The notes beneath the pieces are model-generated. The model was not told where the DNA came from. It saw only the letters and a program-made list of their open reading frames with translations, and did not search any database. From positions 62,001-126,000 of the forward strand of contig NZ_FOQD01000002.1 of NCBI RefSeq assembly GCF_900113665.1: 64,000 bases of DNA, read 5' to 3'. This DNA comes from Planctomicrobium piriforme. Its GTDB lineage: Bacteria > Planctomycetota > Planctomycetia > Planctomycetales > Planctomycetaceae. Position 1 is the stretch's first letter; every line of letters begins with the position of its first letter. Of the stretch, positions 61,010-64,000 are shown in pieces. The position numbers were made by a program, and so were the translations under genes.

Positions 61010-64000
61010 ATGACTTCGACGGGCCAGCGCTGCATTTTGCTCACCCTGCTGGCATTAACCGGAAGCCTGTTCTCTCCGCTCGTATGGGCACAAGATCCCA
61101 AGACCACCTATTCCACTCTCGAAGCGGCTCAAGCTGATCCCGACTTCGCCGTGCAAGGCGAATACGTCACGCCGGATCAGGCTCCCCAGAAAAAAGGGAT
61201 ACAAGTCGTTGCCCTTGGAAAAGGGCAATTTCGGGTTGTGGTCTATACCGGCGGCCTCCCCGGCGCTGGCTGGGATCAGAAGCTGCCACAGATTATTGAG
61301 GAAGAAGAAACCGAAGCGGTTGCGGATCTGCTCGAAAGTCTGAACGTCGCCAAAACAAGTCGTACCAGCTCCACCCTCGAAACGCCTCCCCCCACCGGCG
61401 CTGTCGTTCTCTTCGATGGCCAGCAGTCGACCCTCGACAAGCAGTGGAAGCCTGGGGCGAAGATGACCCCCGACGGCTTGCTGCAGGCCGGGGCCACAAC
61501 GGCGGAAAACTTTCGCGACTACACGCTGCACGTGGAGTTCCGCAACCCATTCATGCCCTTCGCCCGGGGACAGGCCCGTGGCAACAGCGGGGTCTATCAT
61601 CAGGGACGCTACGAGACGCAGATTCTCGACTCCTTCGGACTCAAAGGTTTGAACAACGAGACCGGCGGCATCTACACCGTCCGCGATCCCGACCAGAATC
61701 TCTGCTTGCCCCCCTTGGCATGGCAGACGTACGACATCGATTTCACCGCCGCTCGATTCGATGCAGAGGGCAAGAAACTCTCCGACGCCAGACTCACCGT
61801 GCGACTCAATGGCGAAGTGGTCCAGCGCGATATCCCTGTGCCAGATCCCACTCGAGCGGCACCATTGAAAGAAACGGCAGAGCGCGGTCCCATCTATCTA
61901 CAGGACCACGGCAATCCCGTCCAGTTCCGCAATATCTGGCTGCTCCCTCGAGATGCCGATCTCGAAGCGCGACGACCTCGCATCCCCGGCTACGAACGCT
62001 TCCACGCTCTTTCCAAACATTCGACTGACGGCGGGCTCCTGCTGCTGGGTGAACTCGGCTGCATCAACTGCCACGCTCCGTCCGAAACACTCAAAGCCAA
62101 TTTGCTTCCCAAGACGGCGCCCATACTCACGGAAGTCGGCGCACGAGTCCGACCCGAATGGATTGCCAGCTTTCTGACGGACCCGCATGGCTTCAAGCCA
62201 GGCACCACGATGCCTGATGTGATGGCCGGCTGGAACGCAGCCGATCGTGCCGCCGCCGCTCAGGCACTCGCACAGTTCCTCTCGACCAAAGGAGCGCTGC
62301 GTGAACGGAACCCCGATGCCAAGTTCGTCACGGCCGGCGAGAAACTCTTTGGTTCCGTCGGCTGTGTTGCCTGCCACGCCCCGGCCGATGGCAAGAATGT
62401 TCCCGTCGCGACCTCGGTCCCGCTGGGAGACCTCGCCGCGAAGTATTCCATCCCTTCCCTGACGCAGTTTTTGAAAGATCCCCGTGCGACTCGGCCTTCC
62501 GCCCGCATGCCGTCTCTGCATTTGGAAAAAGATCAGCCAGAACAGGTGGCCCATTACCTGCTGCGGCAAGGGCTCGACACGCTGACTCCCAATGTCCGGT
62601 ACAAGGTGTATGAAGGCCGCTGGAGCGAATTGCCCAACTTCGATGAACTCAAGCCGGTCAAGGAAGGGCTCTGCGTCGGTTTCGACCTGACGGTCGCAGG
62701 CAAGACCGACAACTTCGGCATTCGTTTCGAAGCGTTCCTCCCTGACGAGCAGCGCGGGGCCTATGTCTTTGGCCTTGGCTCGGATGACGGCGCGCGGCTT
62801 TACCTGGATGGTGACCTTGTTCTCGACACCGACGGCATTCATCCCGTGCAGATGCAAGAACGGACTGCCCGGTTTGAAGAGCAGCCGTGGCATACGATTC
62901 GGGTCGACTACTTCGAAGCGACCGGCGATGAAGACCTGGTCGTGATGATGGGCAAACAGGGTGCGGCGCTGGAATATCTGGCCCCTTTATTGCTTCCGAC
63001 GGCTGGGACTGCCCAAGCGAAGTCGCCTACAAACACACCTGACCAGCGGCCTCGTTTCACTCCCGATCCCGCTCTCGTCGCCCGCGGGCGTGAACTGTTC
63101 ACTTCCATTGGCTGTGCGAACTGCCACGAACTGAAAGAGAAAGACCAGCGGCTGAAATCGACCCTGGCAGCAAAGCCGTTCGACAAACTCGATGCTCAGG
63201 CAGGCTGTCTCGCCGACAGCACATCCGGCAAGACGCCCGATTTCGCCCTCACCAACGGTCAACGCCGCGATATTGAACTGGCGCTGCTCACTTCTGCCGA
63301 GACTTCCGCTCCCAGCCCGCAACAGATCATCGACCGCACGTTCACGGCATTTAACTGCTACGCCTGCCACGAACGTCAGGGCATCGGCGGGCCGGAAGCG
63401 AGTCGCAACGAACTCTTCCTGTCCACCCAGCCGGAGATGGGAGACGAAGGCCGCATCCCTCCCTCCCTCAACGGCGTCGGCGACAAACTCCAGGACGCCT
63501 GGCTGAAAACCGTTCTCGACAAAGGAGCCCGTAACCGACCTTACATGCTCACCAGAATGCCCGCCTTCGGCGGCAAGAATGTGGGGCACGTCGCCGATGC
63601 ATTGATCTCGCTCGACCAGAAGCACGACGCCCACCTGGCCACATTCACCGAACCGCCGCTACGGGTGAAATCGACCGGGCGTCAACTTGTTGGCAACGGC
63701 GGTCTCGGCTGCATCAAGTGTCATACCTTCGGCGACAAGAAGTCGACCGGTATTCAGGCGATCTCCCTCACTGGGATGACGTCACGGCTCCGCTCCGACT
63801 GGTTCCTGCGATACGTCTTCAATCCGCAGCAGTACCGCCCCGGCACCCGGATGCCCACTGGATTCCCGGACGGGCATGCGGTCGTCAAAGATGTCTTTCA
63901 TGGTGACCCAAACCAGCAGATCTCCGCCATCTGGATGTACCTGAGCGACGGCGACAAAGCCGGCCTGCCAGATGGCCTTGTCGCCCAGATGATCGAACTC
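61010..64000 (+). CDS. secreted five-haem c-type protein with DUF1080 and PA14 domains, cut by window end
   Basis: 997 residues are visible and the frame stays open at the right edge. Signal peptide 'CILLTLLALTGSLFSPLVWA'; DUF1080 jelly roll (about 125-310, 'GAVVLFDGQQSTLDKQWK', 'NSGVYHQGRYETQILDS'); haem sites CxxCH at residues 351-355, 452-456, 702-706, 783-787 and 901-905; a PA14-like domain lies between the second and third (about 530-645, 'GLGSDDGARLYLDGDLVLD'). Presumably a periplasmic electron-transfer or oxidising protein acting on polysaccharide. AGGA precedes the ATG; GTG 61007 is possible. Confidence 0.88.
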   Translation, partial: MTSTGQRCILLTLLALTGSLFSPLVWAQDPKTTYSTLEAAQADPDFAVQGEYVTPDQAPQKKGIQVVALGKGQFRVVVYTGGLPGAGWDQKLPQIIEEEETEAVADLLESLNVAKTSRTSSTLETPPPTGAVVLFDGQQSTLDKQWKPGAKMTPDGLLQAGATTAENFRDYTLHVEFRNPFMPFARGQARGNSGVYHQGRYETQILDSFGLKGLNNETGGIYTVRDPDQNLCLPPLAWQTYDIDFTAARFDAEGKKLSDARLTVRLNGEVVQRDIPVPDPTRAAPLKETAERGPIYLQDHGNPVQFRNIWLLPRDADLEARRPRIPGYERFHALSKHSTDGGLLLLGELGCINCHAPSETLKANLLPKTAPILTEVGARVRPEWIASFLTDPHGFKPGTTMPDVMAGWNAADRAAAAQALAQFLSTKGALRERNPDAKFVTAGEKLFGSVGCVACHAPADGKNVPVATSVPLGDLAAKYSIPSLTQFLKDPRATRPSARMPSLHLEKDQPEQVAHYLLRQGLDTLTPNVRYKVYEGRWSELPNFDELKPVKEGLCVGFDLTVAGKTDNFGIRFEAFLPDEQRGAYVFGLGSDDGARLYLDGDLVLDTDGIHPVQMQERTARFEEQPWHTIRVDYFEATGDEDLVVMMGKQGAALEYLAPLLLPTAGTAQAKSPTNTPDQRPRFTPDPALVARGRELFTSIGCANCHELKEKDQRLKSTLAAKPFDKLDAQAGCLADSTSGKTPDFALTNGQRRDIELALLTSAETSAPSPQQIIDRTFTAFNCYACHERQGIGGPEASRNELFLSTQPEMGDEGRIPPSLNGVGDKLQDAWLKTVLDKGARNRPYMLTRMPAFGGKNVGHVADALISLDQKHDAHLATFTEPPLRVKSTGRQLVGNGGLGCIKCHTFGDKKSTGIQAISLTGMTSRLRSDWFLRYVFNPQQYRPGTRMPTGFPDGHAVVKDVFHGDPNQQISAIWMYLSDGDKAGLPDGLVAQMIEL

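Overview
The window looks like a chromosomal segment of a planctomycete, probably Planctomycetaceae-like. The reasons are the PVC-type secreted c-type cytochromes and sorbosone-dehydrogenase-like proteins, DUF1080 proteins, a CotH kinase beside VTC and DUF4956 proteins, a degenerate ABC transporter, many lipoproteins with Ala/Pro-rich linkers, and moderately high GC. I cannot name a genus from sequence alone. No rRNA, tRNA, CRISPR array, transposase or integrase was recognised.

Layout. 1-2.5 kb: a block of small tailed-phage-like structural genes (head closure and HK97-gp10-like) that continues off the left edge. 2.7-9.8 kb: aldo/keto reductase, prephenate dehydrogenase (tyrA), a CotH / DUF4956 / VTC group on the minus strand, a small membrane protein and an AraC regulator. 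10.3-15 kb: a large secreted dehydrogenase with a haem domain, a frameshifted gene next to a cyclic-phosphate-processing receiver (cREC) protein, and a small membrane protein. 15-24.3 kb: AhpD-like protein, MBOAT acyltransferase, HAD hydrolase, ThiF/MoeB E1-like protein, YHS-domain protein, OmpR-type regulator, TPR secreted protein and purQ. 24.3-35 kb: phytol/dolichol-kinase-like protein, assimilatory sulfite reductase, yacG, a DUF6882/NTF2-like lipoprotein, YheT-like hydrolase, purH, uvsE and an HSP90-family protein. 35.4-41.5 kb: GH63 glucosidase, stand-alone coaB, family-4 uracil-DNA glycosylase, and a TIM-barrel/DUF1080 fusion. 41.8-50.3 kb: a surface-sugar cluster of an ExeA-like ATPase, a glycosyltransferase, then a tight six-gene run (Gfo/Idh dehydrogenase, acetyltransferase, two DegT aminotransferases, epimerase, acetyltransferase) that fits synthesis of a 2,3-diacetamido-type nucleotide sugar. 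50.5-64 kb: lipase-like esterase, clpX, SHOCT-like and CBS proteins, a HEAT lipoprotein, an ABC-2 permease with an ABC protein whose Walker A and signature motifs are eroded, a transthyretin-like lipoprotein, and a five-haem DUF1080/PA14 protein running off the right edge.

The most unusual property of the window is its intergenic DNA. At least nine families of short, palindromic or tandem repeats fill most spaces between genes, recur 2-5 times each, are sometimes nested in a fixed order, and repeatedly touch or overwrite gene ends. Two unrelated genes (aldo/keto reductase and coaB) get the same C-terminal tail and stop codon from one heptamer repeat. coaB starts at the edge of a roughly 14-copy heptamer array. 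The ThiF gene has no usual start codon because its 5' end runs into a composite repeat. The DUF6882/NTF2 lipoprotein gene and uvsE are each bracketed by copies of one repeat family.
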